Positions 16,200 through 27,300 of a stretch of DNA of 64,000 bases are shown one piece after another (position 1 is the first letter of the stretch; each line of letters begins with the position of its first letter). The stretch is from the NCBI GenBank assembly GCA_029265355.1, contig JAJUJL010000013.1, positions 1 through 64,000 of the forward strand. The letters run 5' to 3'. The translations under genes were made by a program, and so were the position numbers. The notes under the pieces were generated by a model. The model saw nothing but the letters and a program-made list of their open reading frames with translations. It searched no databases and was not told where the DNA came from. The DNA comes from Chloroflexota bacterium. GTDB lineage: Bacteria > Chloroflexota > Anaerolineae > Anaerolineales > UBA4823.

Positions 16200-18191
16200 A
16201 TGCAAGCCAATATTCGTGCACTCGGTGCAAGAGAAAATCAACAAGCCGTGTTCATCGATTTCGAGAACATTGCCTTGTGGGCGGATCGGGAGCTGTTCGA
16301 TTTTGAGCTGACGCCTCTGATCGAGCACTTGCAAGCGCGCGGCCCAGCCCTGGTGAAGCGCGCTTATGGAGATTGGGGACGGTTCCTTCGCTACCGTGAG
16401 GAGCTGATGAACCTGTCCATTGATTTGATCCAAATTTACGCTGTCAGGCCTGGAAAAAACCGCGCCGATATCCGTATGGCAATCGATGCAGTTGAGATCG
16501 CCATGACCCGTCCACAGATCAATACTTTTGTCATTGTCTCGGGCGACAGCGACTTCAGCCCTTTGGTGGCGCGCCTGCGTGAATATGGGCGTTACACGGT
16601 GGGCATTGGACCGCGCAGCATCTCTCATGAGCTGCTGGTGCGCTCTTGCGATGAATTTATCTACCTCGAAACCCTGTTCGGTGAGACGGGGGATGTGGGG
16701 GGGTCCTATACCAATGAACGTGAGCAGGCGCGCTCCACCTTGATCAAAGGCTTACAAGTGCATGGACAGCGCGGTGAAATCCCGGTGCTGGCCGCAAAAT
16801 TGAAACAGACCATGCTGTTGATGGATCCTGCTTTCAATGAAGTGAATTTTGGATATTCTCAGTTCAAATCCTGGCTCGAAGACAACATGGATCTGATCCG
16901 CTTGTATGTCAAAGACTTGCAGCTATACGTCGCCCCGGCTGATTACGTGTTGGCAGGCGACCTGGGACTGCTGCCGGTGGATGTTTTGCCCGAGCCAGAT
17001 GAAGGTATGGAGCGACCTCAAAGCCTGGAGATACAATACCGCCAATTGTTCACTCGTCTGCGCTTGAACACCGCTGATTACTGGACGCGCCGAGATGTGC
17101 TGCGCGATATTTATCGCGAGCTGAATGAGCGTCCCAATGAGTTGAACACTGAAGATCTGCTGGATGTGTTGAGGGAGCGTTACGAGCACCAGAATCTCAA
17201 CCGCAGCAAACCGATGCTGCGTGATATTTTCCAAATGGCATTGCGGCAAGATGCATTCCGCTTTGCCCAGGAACGCGTTTCCCCAGAAGCGTTGATGCGC
17301 CTGACGCGCGGCATAGAATCCGAGGCGGATTTCGTGCTGCGCGCTGAGTCGGACTTCGTCTATGCTGTGGTGCGCGGTGGCCTGGAGGTGGATTTAACCA
17401 CCCTGGCGCATTTGATTGTGAACGACCGGTCGCAGGTGGATTATATCCAAAGACTGCTAGAAGATCTGCGCAAGCGCTCGTTGATCACCCGGCGGGGGAA
17501 AGGCTACGCGCTCACCGGACGGGATGCGATTCCCTTCTGCAACGACCCGGCGTTGGAAGTGGTGTGCCGAGATGTGATGGCAACCAAAGTGCCCGAAGGC
17601 ATGGAAGCGGGTGTGGCTGGAGCGCGGTCTCTGGCAAAAACTGCCATGGTGCAGCGCTCGCAGGATTTCATCGCCGCCGCCAGCAATCTATTGCTGGCAT
17701 GCCGCATGCAATGGGATGCTGTCGATCGCTCGGACACAGGGGCGACGCTGCAGGATCTACGCTGGTACCTGGCATCTTATGCATCAGCAAATGCGGGAAA
17801 ACTTTCCCAGGTCAACCGGGATTATGCTGCAGCAAGACCGTACTACCTGGCATTCTTCTCATTGGTTCAGGAGAGCGATCCCCTGTGGACGCGCATGCGT
17901 GGGCTGATCAATCCCATGCTGTCTTATTATTGGGCAAATGCCGGTCGCGAGCTGGATATCAACACCAACGCCTGGAACCTGGGCGCCAGCGCGCCAGCGC
18001 AGATCGCAGTGCAGATTGCCACGCACCCGAATCTGGAGTTGCGTGAACGCTGGCAGAATCTGACGGAAGCCCTGGCCAAAGTCAATCCAGGCCTGGTGCG
18101 GCGCATTGCTGATCAAATCGATGCGGCGCGGGGCGAATCGCCTGAACACGGCATGGTGGCTGATTTGCTGATGAAAATGTTGGAAAATTAA
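16200..18191 (+). CDS. NYN (PIN-like) nuclease-domain protein with LOTUS/OST-HTH-like region
   Basis: This is a 663-residue protein. Residues 14-160 form a NYN/LabA-type PIN domain with the acidic residues expected of a metal-dependent RNase: FIDFEN, RADIRMAIDAVE and VSGDSDFSPLV. Residues about 170-245 resemble an OST-HTH/LOTUS RNA-binding winged helix. The remaining 400 residues are largely helical with a second winged-helix-like stretch (about 390-440) and no family I recognise. Bacterial NYN-LOTUS proteins are normally 250-350 residues, so the long C-terminus is unusual. It starts five bases after the deacetylase. Confidence 0.78.
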   Translation: MQANIRALGARENQQAVFIDFENIALWADRELFDFELTPLIEHLQARGPALVKRAYGDWGRFLRYREELMNLSIDLIQIYAVRPGKNRADIRMAIDAVEIAMTRPQINTFVIVSGDSDFSPLVARLREYGRYTVGIGPRSISHELLVRSCDEFIYLETLFGETGDVGGSYTNEREQARSTLIKGLQVHGQRGEIPVLAAKLKQTMLLMDPAFNEVNFGYSQFKSWLEDNMDLIRLYVKDLQLYVAPADYVLAGDLGLLPVDVLPEPDEGMERPQSLEIQYRQLFTRLRLNTADYWTRRDVLRDIYRELNERPNELNTEDLLDVLRERYEHQNLNRSKPMLRDIFQMALRQDAFRFAQERVSPEALMRLTRGIESEADFVLRAESDFVYAVVRGGLEVDLTTLAHLIVNDRSQVDYIQRLLEDLRKRSLITRRGKGYALTGRDAIPFCNDPALEVVCRDVMATKVPEGMEAGVAGARSLAKTAMVQRSQDFIAAASNLLLACRMQWDAVDRSDTGATLQDLRWYLASYASANAGKLSQVNRDYAAARPYYLAFFSLVQESDPLWTRMRGLINPMLSYYWANAGRELDINTNAWNLGASAPAQIAVQIATHPNLELRERWQNLTEALAKVNPGLVRRIADQIDAARGESPEHGMVADLLMKMLEN

Positions 18192-18247
18192 GCCGGCCTG
18201 ATAAAAACTGCTATACACTCATTAAGTTTAATGTATGTGAGGATCAG

Positions 18248-18658
18248 ATGGGAGAGATTATTTTACGTTGGATCGACGGAAAGATGATGGCTGCAACCGA
18301 CTCTCATGGGCACTCGGTGGTCATCGGACGTAATCCGGATGGTGATGGTTTTGTTGGGGTGAAGCCATCCGACTTGCTGTTGATGGCGGCCGCCGCGTGT
18401 TCGGCGTACGATGTCATTGAGATCCTGACCAAGCAGCGCGAACCTATGGAAGATCTGCGCATCGTCTGCCGGGGAGAGCAACAGGCTGAGCCGCCCTACA
18501 CGTTCACTTCCATTCATTTGCATTACGTGATCAAGGGAGCGGTAAAGCCTGAAAGAGCGGAGCGGGCTATCCACCTATCGGAAGAAAAATACTGCTCGGT
18601 GATTGCAACTCTACGACCAGGTGTACCGGTGAGCAGTGATTTCGAGATAAGTCAATGA
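18248..18658 (+). CDS. OsmC/Ohr-family protein
   Basis: This 136-residue OsmC-like protein has standard length. It carries both family cysteines, one in AAAACSAYDVIEIL and one in EEKYCSVIATLRPGVP. OsmC/Ohr proteins reduce organic hydroperoxides through this cysteine pair. A GAGG ribosome binding site is present. Its stop overlaps the next start (ATGA). Confidence 0.88.
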   Translation: MGEIILRWIDGKMMAATDSHGHSVVIGRNPDGDGFVGVKPSDLLLMAAAACSAYDVIEILTKQREPMEDLRIVCRGEQQAEPPYTFTSIHLHYVIKGAVKPERAERAIHLSEEKYCSVIATLRPGVPVSSDFEISQ

Positions 18659-19851
18659 ACCGCAACACACCCGGTATCTCAGCCCAAGAATTTCAAGACC
18701 GCCAGGCCCGGTTGGTGGAGTATCTGCAGCAGCGTGGCTTGAATGGCGCGGTGGTCTTCGATAACTACTACATTTTATACTACACGGGGTTTGCGTTCAT
18801 ACCCACTGAGCGGCCGGTCGCGTTTCTGATCAACGGGCGGGGAGATACGGCGTTGTTTGTGCCGCGCTTGGAGAGCGAGCATGCCAAAAGCCATGCACGG
18901 GTCTTGCGTGTAGATGACTATGTTGAGTATCCATACAAACCGCACCCGATGCAGATTTTGGTTCACCTGCTTCAGGAACTCAAAATCCATACGCCATTTG
19001 GCGCTGACCAGGATGGATACCCCTGGATATTGGGCTACCGCGGCGCTGCTTTGAGCGAATTGACCGGTGCTGCGCCTCACAAGATCACCGCCTTTATCGA
19101 AGATCAGATGATGATTAAATCTCCGGAAGAGCTGAATTTGATCCGAGAGAGTGTAAAGTGGAGCAATCTGGCGCACACATTGCTGCAGCGCTACACCCGG
19201 GTGGGTGTCACTGAGACCGAAGCAGCCGCGCGAGCCAGCGCGGAGGCCAATCGCGCCATGCTGGATGCGATTGGCCCGATCTACCGCTCGCAAAATCCAT
19301 TCCAGGAAGGACCGACAGCGGGGTATCGTGGGCAGATTGGTCGCAATGCTGCCATTCCCCACGCGCTGGCGAGCAACCTGGTATTTCAGCCAGGGGATGT
19401 GCTGGTCAGCGGGGCAGCCACGCCGGTGTGGGGGTACACGTCCGAGCTGGAAAGGACCATGATCATCGGCCAGCCCAACGACGCGCAAAAGTATCTGTTC
19501 GATCACATGCTGACAGTGCAGGAATTGGCGATGAATGCGATTCGTCCTGGCGTGCCCTGCAGCGATGTGGATCGAGCGGTGCGCGCCTATTTTGAGGAAC
19601 ACGATTTGCTGCGCTACTGGAAGCACCATGTTGGGCATGCGATCGGGTTGCGCTATCACGAAGCGCCTTTTCTGGATATTGGCGATGATACGGTGATCCA
19701 ACCTGGCATGGTTTTCACGGTGGAGCCGGGTTTATACGCCAGCGAGCTGGGAGGGTTTCGGCATTCGGACACCGTGGTGGTCACCGAGCAAGGCATCGAA
19801 AGGCTGACCTATTACCCGCGCGACCTGGCTTCTTTGACAATTTTGGTATAG
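18655..19851 (+). CDS. M24 (aminopeptidase P / creatinase) fold protein with incomplete metal site
   Basis: This 398-residue protein has a creatinase N-terminal domain (residues about 10-150) and a pita-bread catalytic domain. The HHVGHAIGLRYHE histidine and the FTVEPGLY glutamate are present. The first Asp ligand of the LIDxG-type motif is replaced (VLVSGAATPVWGY), the second reads Glu (SELERT instead of SDxTRT), and the last Glu is Ser (RHSDTVVV instead of RxEDxVxV). This suggests a non-metal enzyme such as a creatinase-like amidinohydrolase, rather than a prolidase. Its substrate is unknown. It overlaps the OsmC stop. Confidence 0.82.
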   Translation: MNRNTPGISAQEFQDRQARLVEYLQQRGLNGAVVFDNYYILYYTGFAFIPTERPVAFLINGRGDTALFVPRLESEHAKSHARVLRVDDYVEYPYKPHPMQILVHLLQELKIHTPFGADQDGYPWILGYRGAALSELTGAAPHKITAFIEDQMMIKSPEELNLIRESVKWSNLAHTLLQRYTRVGVTETEAAARASAEANRAMLDAIGPIYRSQNPFQEGPTAGYRGQIGRNAAIPHALASNLVFQPGDVLVSGAATPVWGYTSELERTMIIGQPNDAQKYLFDHMLTVQELAMNAIRPGVPCSDVDRAVRAYFEEHDLLRYWKHHVGHAIGLRYHEAPFLDIGDDTVIQPGMVFTVEPGLYASELGGFRHSDTVVVTEQGIERLTYYPRDLASLTILV

Positions 19852-19855
19852 ACCT

Positions 19856-20467
19856 ATGAATGACCAACCTTACCCTGGAGTTCACCTGTCAGCTCGTTTT
19901 GGAGAGGCCCTGGATTATGCTTTCAATTTGCATAACAACCAGGTCCGCAAAGGAACCGAAATACCCTATATCTCACATCTCCTGGCAGTGGCGGCCATCG
20001 TGCTTGAAAATGGCGGCGATGAAGAGCAGGCGATTGCAGCGCTGCTGCATGATGCGGTTGAAGATCAAGGTGGGTTGCCTGTGTTGGAAACGATTCGCAG
20101 CCGCTTCGGCGAGCGCGTAGCAGCGATTGTGGATGGCTGCACCGATGCGTATGATTTTCCTAAACCCCCCTGGCACGAGCGCAAGCAACGCTACCTGGAA
20201 CACCTGCAGAGAGCTGGCAGTGATGTTACACTGGTTTCACTGGCCGATAAGCTGCACAATGCACGCTCCATCCTGTTCGAGCTGCGGTACGTCGGCCAGG
20301 AAATATGGGATCGCTTCAAGGGAGGTAAACAGGGCACGCTGTGGTATTACCGCAGCCTGGTGGCAGTATTTCACCAGGTGCTGCCTGGTTTGCTGACCGA
20401 GGAATTTGCCCGGGTGGTGGCTGAGATGGAAGTCTTGGGCCAGGCACACACAGGGTCAAGCGGGTGA
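19856..20467 (+). CDS. HD-domain phosphohydrolase (RelA/SpoT HD-like)
   Basis: This 203-residue protein is made almost entirely of one HD domain with the IPYISHLLAVA histidine and the LLHDAVEDQGG His-Asp pair, followed by LADKLHNARSIL. This is the layout of stand-alone (p)ppGpp-hydrolase-like HD proteins. No synthetase, TGS or ACT domain is attached. It starts four bases after the M24 stop. ppGpp hydrolysis is a family-based inference; other nucleotides are possible. Confidence 0.82.
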   Translation: MNDQPYPGVHLSARFGEALDYAFNLHNNQVRKGTEIPYISHLLAVAAIVLENGGDEEQAIAALLHDAVEDQGGLPVLETIRSRFGERVAAIVDGCTDAYDFPKPPWHERKQRYLEHLQRAGSDVTLVSLADKLHNARSILFELRYVGQEIWDRFKGGKQGTLWYYRSLVAVFHQVLPGLLTEEFARVVAEMEVLGQAHTGSSG

Positions 20468-20471
20468 TTGC

Positions 20472-21686
20472 ATGCATTGGACAAGCTGGTTAAGGTTCAA
20501 AGACGAGACGAATCGCAACAGCCTGGCAGCTTACCTGCTGGTGGTGCTGGTGGGTTATGTGATCATATTTACCAGCAACAGCTTCAGCACGGCTGAGATT
20601 ATGCTGTTGGTCATCCTGGGGTTGGCGTACATCATCATCGGTACGCTCATCTGGGATCGCCTGGATGGCAGCGCCGGGCAATTGACGGCGTATTTCATCG
20701 TCCAGCTTGCGCTATCTGGGTTGATCGTATTTGTTGGCAAGGGCAATGGTTGGCTGGTGCCCATGCCTTTGGTGAGCCACGCCATAGCTGTGCTGCGCCG
20801 CCCCTGGTCATGGTTGGTGGTGGGTTGCGTGCTGGCGGTTGAGGTGATCCCTCTCGGGTTGATCGCGGGTTTCGAGCATCTCCCCAATTTTATTCTCTCG
20901 TTATTGGCAGCCGTGGTGTTCGTCGCCATTTTCACGCAATTGACTGTGGATGAACAGCGCGCCCGCGCCGAGGTGCAGCGCCTGGCAGACGAGCTGGCGC
21001 AGGCGAACTTGAAACTGGCAGAGTACGCTAATAAAGTCGAAGAACTCGCCATTATTCAGGAACGCAACCGCATGGCGCGCGAAATCCACGATGGTTTGGG
21101 GCACTACCTGACCGCAGCCAACATGCAAATCAAGGCGGCTTTGGCGGTTCTGGTGGAGCAACCGGAGCTGGCGCGCGACGCAATGGGCAAAGCCCAGACG
21201 CTCACCCAAGAAGCACTAAACGATGTGCGTCGCTCTGTGGCGGCGCTGCGCTCTGCACCCGAAGAACAGCGCCCATTGGTGGAAGCGATCTCTGCCCTGG
21301 CGATGTCCAGCCCAACTGAGAGCCTGCAGATTCATTTCGAACTCCTGGGGGAACCGCGCACTCTCCTGCCGCAGGCGGAACTGACGCTGTACCGAGCCGC
21401 ACAAGAAGGGTTGACCAATGTCAACAAACACGCCAAAGCGCAGAATGCCTGGGTGAGCCTGGACTTCACCGGCGATCACGTGGTGCGCTTGCGGGTGAGG
21501 GACGATGGCATCGGGATGAGATTGGATGGAACAGTCTCTGAAGGAAAGGTGCACGGAGAGCATCCGCCGCTCGAAGGTTTCGGATTGATGGGGTTGCGAG
21601 AGCGAGTGCTGCTGGTTGGAGGACAACTGCGGATCAACTCCTCTGCATCGAACGGTAGCATATTAGAGGTGGAGGTGCCAGGTTGA
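20472..21686 (+). CDS. membrane sensor histidine kinase, NarX/DesK type
   Basis: This 404-residue kinase has five or six N-terminal membrane helices (to about residue 155) and a coiled-coil linker (about 158-195). A HisKA_3 box carries the phospho-accepting H206 in [13 protein letters not shown], and a HATPase_c domain with the DDGIGM and [11 protein letters not shown] boxes ends the protein. No extracellular sensor domain is visible, so the signal is probably sensed in the membrane. The start at 20472 is the first after the HD stop. It overlaps the response regulator gene by four bases. Confidence 0.9.
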   Translation: MHWTSWLRFKDETNRNSLAAYLLVVLVGYVIIFTSNSFSTAEIMLLVILGLAYIIIGTLIWDRLDGSAGQLTAYFIVQLALSGLIVFVGKGNGWLVPMPLVSHAIAVLRRPWSWLVVGCVLAVEVIPLGLIAGFEHLPNFILSLLAAVVFVAIFTQLTVDEQRARAEVQRLADELAQANLKLAEYANKVEELAIIQERNRMAREIHDGLGHYLTAANMQIKAALAVLVEQPELARDAMGKAQTLTQEALNDVRRSVAALRSAPEEQRPLVEAISALAMSSPTESLQIHFELLGEPRTLLPQAELTLYRAAQEGLTNVNKHAKAQNAWVSLDFTGDHVVRLRVRDDGIGMRLDGTVSEGKVHGEHPPLEGFGLMGLRERVLLVGGQLRINSSASNGSILEVEVPG

Positions 21687-22351
21687 GCCAGCCAAACCGA
21701 CGCATCCGGATTCTGTTGGTGGATGACCAAACAATGTTTCGAGAGGGGCTGCGCACCTTGCTGTCTGTGCAGCCGGATTTCCAGGTTGTGGGCGAAGCGG
21801 AGAACGGTGAGCAGGCGCTGGAGAAGGCGGCGAGCCTGAAACCGGAGGTGGTGCTGATGGATCTGCGCATGCCGATTATGGATGGGGTTACCGCCACACG
21901 CCGCCTGAATACTATGTACCCAAGTTGCCGTGTAATTGTGTTGACGACCTTCGATGATGACGAGAATGTTTTCGAGGGGCTGCGCGCCGGAGCGTTGGGT
22001 TACCTGCTCAAGGATGCGCCTTCCGAAAAGCTGTTCGAAGCCATTCGCGCTGCGGCGCGCGGCGAGTCTTTTTTACAACCCTCGGTAGCGGCTAAGGTGG
22101 TGGCGGAGTTCACCCGACTGGCGCGCCAGGCGCCATCGCGCCAGGAACAGGAGCCGGTGGAGGCGCTCTCGGAACGAGAGCTGGATGTGCTGAGGCTCCT
22201 GGCAAGCGGCGCCAGCAATCGCGAGATTGCCGCACACCTGGTGCTGGCGGAGGGCACGGTGAAGAATCACGTGACAAATATTCTAGCAAAATTGGGTGTC
22301 AATGATCGAACGCAGGCCGCGCTGAAAGCGCGCGACTTGGGGCTGGTTTAG
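21683..22351 (+). CDS. NarL/LuxR-family response regulator
   Basis: This 222-residue regulator has a receiver domain with acidic pocket VDD, phospho-acceptor D60 (VLMDLRMP), Thr in VLTTFDD and Lys in LLKDAP. A C-terminal LuxR helix-turn-helix follows ([22 protein letters not shown]...[14 protein letters not shown], about 160-220). The TTG start overlaps the kinase stop (TTGA), so kinase and regulator form a cognate pair. Target genes are unknown; the exported-protein genes that follow are candidates. Confidence 0.92.
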   Translation: MSQPNRRIRILLVDDQTMFREGLRTLLSVQPDFQVVGEAENGEQALEKAASLKPEVVLMDLRMPIMDGVTATRRLNTMYPSCRVIVLTTFDDDENVFEGLRAGALGYLLKDAPSEKLFEAIRAAARGESFLQPSVAAKVVAEFTRLARQAPSRQEQEPVEALSERELDVLRLLASGASNREIAAHLVLAEGTVKNHVTNILAKLGVNDRTQAALKARDLGLV

Positions 22352-22415
22352 AGAGATAAAACCTGGACGGATGACCTGGCGCAGGCTCCGGCGGTTCTTC
22401 CTGGGAGAAATTTAT

Positions 22416-23615
22416 ATGATCCGACATGCTCTAAAAATCACACTGCTGCTGTTTGGCCTGGTGATCTCGAGCTCACTGAGTTGCCGATTCATGAATCGCG
22501 CTTTCCAGAGTCTCCAAGATCAGCCTACGCCACCCCTGGGGAATGTCACTTCGATCCCCCAAATCCCGCCCATCGCCAGCCACCAGCCAGCCGACATCTC
22601 TCAGCCAACCGCACCAGTGACACAGCTCACCCCCGCCCCAGAGCTCACCCAGGTAGACCTGTACAACGCCGAATACTGTTTCCCGAGCCTGGCAGCAAAC
22701 TCGCAAACATTCGAGGAAGTCTCACCTCAGGGCTGCGTTCGACTCAACGATGGTCAATTTGGCGTCCAAGATCAGGCTGACCCTTTGATCACGCTGATCG
22801 TTTTCGTTGCTGACCACTACATTTTTACCGATTTGGATGGCGACCTTGATCAAGATGCTGTGGTAGTCATTGGGTTAAGCGGCGGAGGGAGCGGCACTTT
22901 CTTCAGCCTGGCGGCGGTGATCAACGAAGGAGGCGTTGCGAAACACAAGGCAACGTTCGGGCTGGGCGATCGAGTGATCGTGGAGCAGATTTTGGCCGAG
23001 GATGGCAAGGTGACACTCAATTACATCGTACATGGCCCTCAGGACCCCATGTGCTGCCCGACGCAACCGATGAGCGTCACTTTGATCTACCGCAACGGCG
23101 CGCTGGTGGATGCAATCTCCGAGCAAGTTGGCCCGTATGCAGACCAGGCGATCACGGCCATGAGAAACCAAGATATGCAGCGCCTCGCTCAACTGGTCCA
23201 CCCACAATGGGGAGTACGTTTCTCTCCTTACTCTTATGTGCTGGAAGAGCATCTCGTCTTTACCCCCGAGCAGCTTGCTGGCTTGTTACAGGATCCCACG
23301 ATTTACCAGTGGGGGAGTTACGATGGCAGCGGTGAGCCAATCTTGCTGACCTTCAGCGAATACTTCGACCGCTTCGTGTACCGTATGGATTTTGCCAATG
23401 CGCCGCAAATCAGTTTTAACCAACGCCTGGGCTTTGGAAACACGATCGATAACAGCCGCGAATTCTATCCCGGAGCGGTGGTGGTGGAATACTATTTTCC
23501 GGGACAAGATCCACAGTATGGGGGGATGGACTGGCACAGCTTGAGACTGGTTTTCCGATCTGAGGGTGAGTTTTGGTACCTGGTGGGTGTGATCAACGAT
23601 GAGTGGACTACCTAG
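22416..23615 (+). CDS. predicted lipoprotein of unknown function
   Basis: This 399-residue protein has a signal peptide and a lipobox-like SSLSC, placing the lipidated cysteine near residue 23. A Pro/Thr/Gln-rich spacer follows, and then two folded regions, one containing TDLDGDLDQDAVVVIGLSGGGSGTFF. The start at 22416 is chosen because GGGAGAA lies just before it and a proper signal peptide follows; a longer frame from 22371 lacks these. It lies 64 bases after the response regulator and could be its target or accessory. No known family is recognised. Confidence 0.72.
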   Translation: MIRHALKITLLLFGLVISSSLSCRFMNRAFQSLQDQPTPPLGNVTSIPQIPPIASHQPADISQPTAPVTQLTPAPELTQVDLYNAEYCFPSLAANSQTFEEVSPQGCVRLNDGQFGVQDQADPLITLIVFVADHYIFTDLDGDLDQDAVVVIGLSGGGSGTFFSLAAVINEGGVAKHKATFGLGDRVIVEQILAEDGKVTLNYIVHGPQDPMCCPTQPMSVTLIYRNGALVDAISEQVGPYADQAITAMRNQDMQRLAQLVHPQWGVRFSPYSYVLEEHLVFTPEQLAGLLQDPTIYQWGSYDGSGEPILLTFSEYFDRFVYRMDFANAPQISFNQRLGFGNTIDNSREFYPGAVVVEYYFPGQDPQYGGMDWHSLRLVFRSEGEFWYLVGVINDEWTT

Positions 23616-23627
23616 GTGTGACTGCTC

Positions 23628-24341
23628 ATGACGAGCCCCGCTGGGCCTGTTTTTGCTGTGGTGATCATCTCCGCGGATATCGAGTGGGCGGTTGCCTGCG
23701 CATTGCTGCCGGCAGCCTCGCGCCAGGAAAGTCCGTTTGGAACCTGGTTCCCGGCAGGCGAGTTGTTTGATGTTGGTGGAGAAGTGATCTTCTTACAGGG
23801 CGGTTGGGGGAAGATCGCCGCGGCCGCTTCGGCGCAGTACGCTATCGACCGCTGGCAGCCGCGCCTGCTGATAAACCTGGGCACCTGCGGGGGAATCCGG
23901 GGGCGGATAGAGCGCGGCGAGGTGTTGCTGGTCGAGCAGTGCGTGGTGTATGACATCTACGAGCAGATGGGGGATGCCGAGGCGCATATCGACCATTACC
24001 GCACGGCGGTCGACCTCTCCTGGTTGCCGCCGGTTGACGCGCTGCCACAGGCCGTGCACCGTGGATTGATCGTCTCTGCGGATCGCGATCTCCACCCAGA
24101 TGATATTCCATCATTGGTAAAGCGCTTCGACGCCAGCGCTGCGGATTGGGAGTCCGGCGCTATCGCCTGGGTAGCTGCGCGCAACCAAACCCGTTTGCTT
24201 ATTTTGCGAGGGGTGAGTGACCTGGTAGATGAAACGGGCGGCGAAGCCTATGGCGGATTGGATTTCTTTCGCCAGTCAGCTACGAAAATCATCAGCAACT
24301 TGCTCCATCACTTGCCAGCATGGTTGGCGCTGGCGAGATAA
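23628..24341 (+). CDS. 5'-methylthioadenosine/S-adenosylhomocysteine nucleosidase-like phosphorylase
   Basis: This is a 237-residue protein of the PNP/UDP family. It shows an N-terminal strand VVIISADIEWAVA, the ribose/base region INLGTCGGIRGRIERGEV and the catalytic-acid region LRGVSDLVDETGGEAYGG. These match MTA/SAH nucleosidase-like proteins, although overall similarity appears distant and the substrate is uncertain. It starts 12 bases after the lipoprotein stop. Confidence 0.78.
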   Translation: MTSPAGPVFAVVIISADIEWAVACALLPAASRQESPFGTWFPAGELFDVGGEVIFLQGGWGKIAAAASAQYAIDRWQPRLLINLGTCGGIRGRIERGEVLLVEQCVVYDIYEQMGDAEAHIDHYRTAVDLSWLPPVDALPQAVHRGLIVSADRDLHPDDIPSLVKRFDASAADWESGAIAWVAARNQTRLLILRGVSDLVDETGGEAYGGLDFFRQSATKIISNLLHHLPAWLALAR

Positions 24342-24356
24342 TATCAAGAGGTAAAC

Positions 24357-27300
24357 ATGCATTCAAGATTAGGTCTGGGAGCGTGGGGAATCGGGCATTT
24401 TTTTCTGGTGGTTACACTGCTGCTTACACCGCTGAGCTGGAATTCTGAGTGGTCCGGGATGCATGAAGGGGAGCCTGTTTCAACCTCTGGCATACGCGGT
24501 CCTATTTTCAAGGTCGGTTATGGTCCCGAGATATTCGATGGCGATGTGCGGGACTTGCCGCAGAGCGATTCGCTGGAATCAACCGCGCCCAGCCCGCTGC
24601 GCTACTTGCCAGGCCAGGAGCCCAAGGGCAGCGCGCCCCAATTGGTAGATTGGGTTGACAGCGTCGCGCAAGAGAATTTCTTATCGGGTGAGATGCCTTC
24701 GCCTCTGGCGAACTTTGCCGGGTTGGATTTTATAAGCTGGGGATCGGGTTATCCACCAGATACCAACGGAGATGTGAGCGAATCGCATTACATCCAGAGC
24801 GTCAACACGTCGATTGGAATTTTCGACAAGGTGAGCGGGGCGCGCCTGGCTGCCTTCACGTTCAATGATTTCTTCACAGGACCAGCCAGTACGCCATGCG
24901 ACAGCAATAACCGCGGCGACCCGGTAGTGCTGTATGACCCCTACGTGCAACGCTGGGTGATCACCGATTTCGCCTGGACGGATTTCGACAATGGACCATT
25001 TTATGAGTGTATCGCTGTCTCACAAAGCAGCGACCCCGTTAGCGGCGGCTGGTATTTTTATGCCCTGGAGGCAGATATCGGCCTCTCAGCGGCCTACCTG
25101 AATGATTACCCGAAACTGGGCGTTTGGCCAGATGGCTGGTACATGTCTGCTAACATGTTTCGCCGCCCTGACTATGGAGATTTCTTCGTGCGGGTGTGGG
25201 CGCTGGATAAAACCTCGATGGTGGCAGGCGGTCCGATCAACCAGGTGGTGTTCGATTGCGTCGATCTGAGGTGCGCTTCGCTGCTGCCTTCCAACCTGCG
25301 CGGCAATCTGCCTCCACCAGGCACGCCAAACTATTTCGCGGCGGTCGGCGCACCGGACCAGTTCTACCTTTGGAAGTTCGATGTGGACTGGGGCAACCCT
25401 CTGAACTCGACATTCACCGGTCCGGTTGCGCTCACGGTGGCAGAATTTGCCCTGGCCTCTTCGATCCCCCAGCCCGGCACCTCGCTTTTACTGGATAGCC
25501 TCAGTTTTCGTTTGATGATGCAGCTCCAGTACCGTTACGCAGGTGGTGTTGAAGCGCTTTGGGCGACACACAGTGTCGCCTCGGGCGGGGTGACCGGTGT
25601 GCGCTGGTACGAGGTGCGTGATCCAAACGGCGCACCGCTGGTGTTCCAACAAGGCACTTACCAGCCGGATGCTCAGCATCGCTGGATGGGCTCGTTGGCG
25701 GTGGATCAGGATGGCAACATGGCGGTCGGTTATTCCGTCAGCAGCGCTGCGCTTTATCCGTCGATCCGTTACGCCGGCAGGTTGGCGGGCGAGATGCCTG
25801 GGTTGCTCCCGCAGAATGAAGCCTCCCTGATGGTTGGGGCGGGGTCTCAGCTCACTTCCCAGCGCTGGGGCGACTACAGCACGATGTCTGTCGATCCATT
25901 GGATGGCTGCACTTTCTGGTACACCAGTGAATACTACAGCGCCAGCGGTGGCAACTGGCAAACGCGCATTGGCTCTTTTAAATTTCCGTCTTGCGGCGCG
26001 GCGAAAGCCTATCTTGCAGGGACAGTGCGCAACTCGGTTACCGGCGCAGCAGTGCCTGGGGCGCCGGTGATTGCCAGCAGCCCGCTGATGACCATGACGG
26101 TCGAGACGGACGCCAGCGGCGCCTACAGCATGACATTGACCGCTGGGGTGTACACTTTGACTGCCGGACCGCTGCCGCCAGGCTTTTTGCTCCCTGCAGA
26201 AATCAGCGGGGTCACCGTGCTGGTCGGCCAAACGACCATGCAGGATGTTGATCTCACCCCGGTTCCCAGCCTGGTGACCTCCGCGGCGGTGGTGGATGAC
26301 AGTGGCGCTTTCGGCAACAATAATGGCTACCTGGAGCCGGGAGAGAGCGCAGTGCCATTGTATCAAAGCCTGCTCAACCAGGGCGCAGTGACCAGCACCC
26401 TGGTGAGCGCCAGCCTGCAAAGCCTGACCGCCGGGCTGGTAGTCGATACAGCGGCTGCGGCTTATCCAGATATCCCTGTGGGGCAAGCCAGGGCGAATCT
26501 TACACCTTTCTCTTTGTCTTTGAGTAACCAGGTCGCCTGCGGCACAAAACTGACGTTGCAGGAGGTGATCAGCGACAGCGTGCGCGTGTACGAGCTGCCG
26601 CTCACCTTGAATGCTTCCGTTCCGCTGGCGCGCAACAACGCCTTCTACAATGATGTCGAGGCTGGCGCAGCCGGCTGGAGCAGCGCAGGGATCAACAACA
26701 CCTGGGCAATCACCACGCTGGCAGCCCACAGCCCAAGCCATTCCTGGACCGACAGCCCTGCTGGTGAGTATCTCGATAATACCAACGCATATCTGCGCAC
26801 CCCCGCTTACGACCTGAGTGGAAAGCGCAAGGTGCAGCTCGATGGCTGGTTCAAGTACGGGCTGGAACCTGGGTACGATTATGTTTACCTGGAATACTCT
26901 TTGAATGGCGGACTGACCTGGGAAGCGCAGCCGCTTTACGCTTTCAATGGTTACCAACCCGACTGGAAGCTGCTCACCTTCGACGCCAGCGTATTGGATG
27001 ATCAGCCCAATGTCGCCCTGCGCTTCCACCTGGTAAGCGATGCTGGCGTAACCGACGAAGGGATTTACATCGATGACGTAGCACTCAGCTATGAGCCGTA
27101 CGAGTGCACCTATGCCGAGCAATCTCTGCCGGCAGCGCCCACGTTGATCTCCCCGTTGGATGGCGAGCTGCTTGCAAACCCAGTGGCTTTTTCCTGGCAG
27201 CCGTCAATCTATGGCGGTTTGCCGCTGGGTTATGTGTTGACCATCGACTCCACCGATGTGGTGACGACTGCAGTGGGGACGACAAGTGTCTTGCTGGATG

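Noticed and set aside
25488-27122. 544-codon minus-strand open frame
   Set aside because: It is antisense to the large secreted-protein gene, with His/Arg/Gln-rich shadow composition and no recognisable domain.
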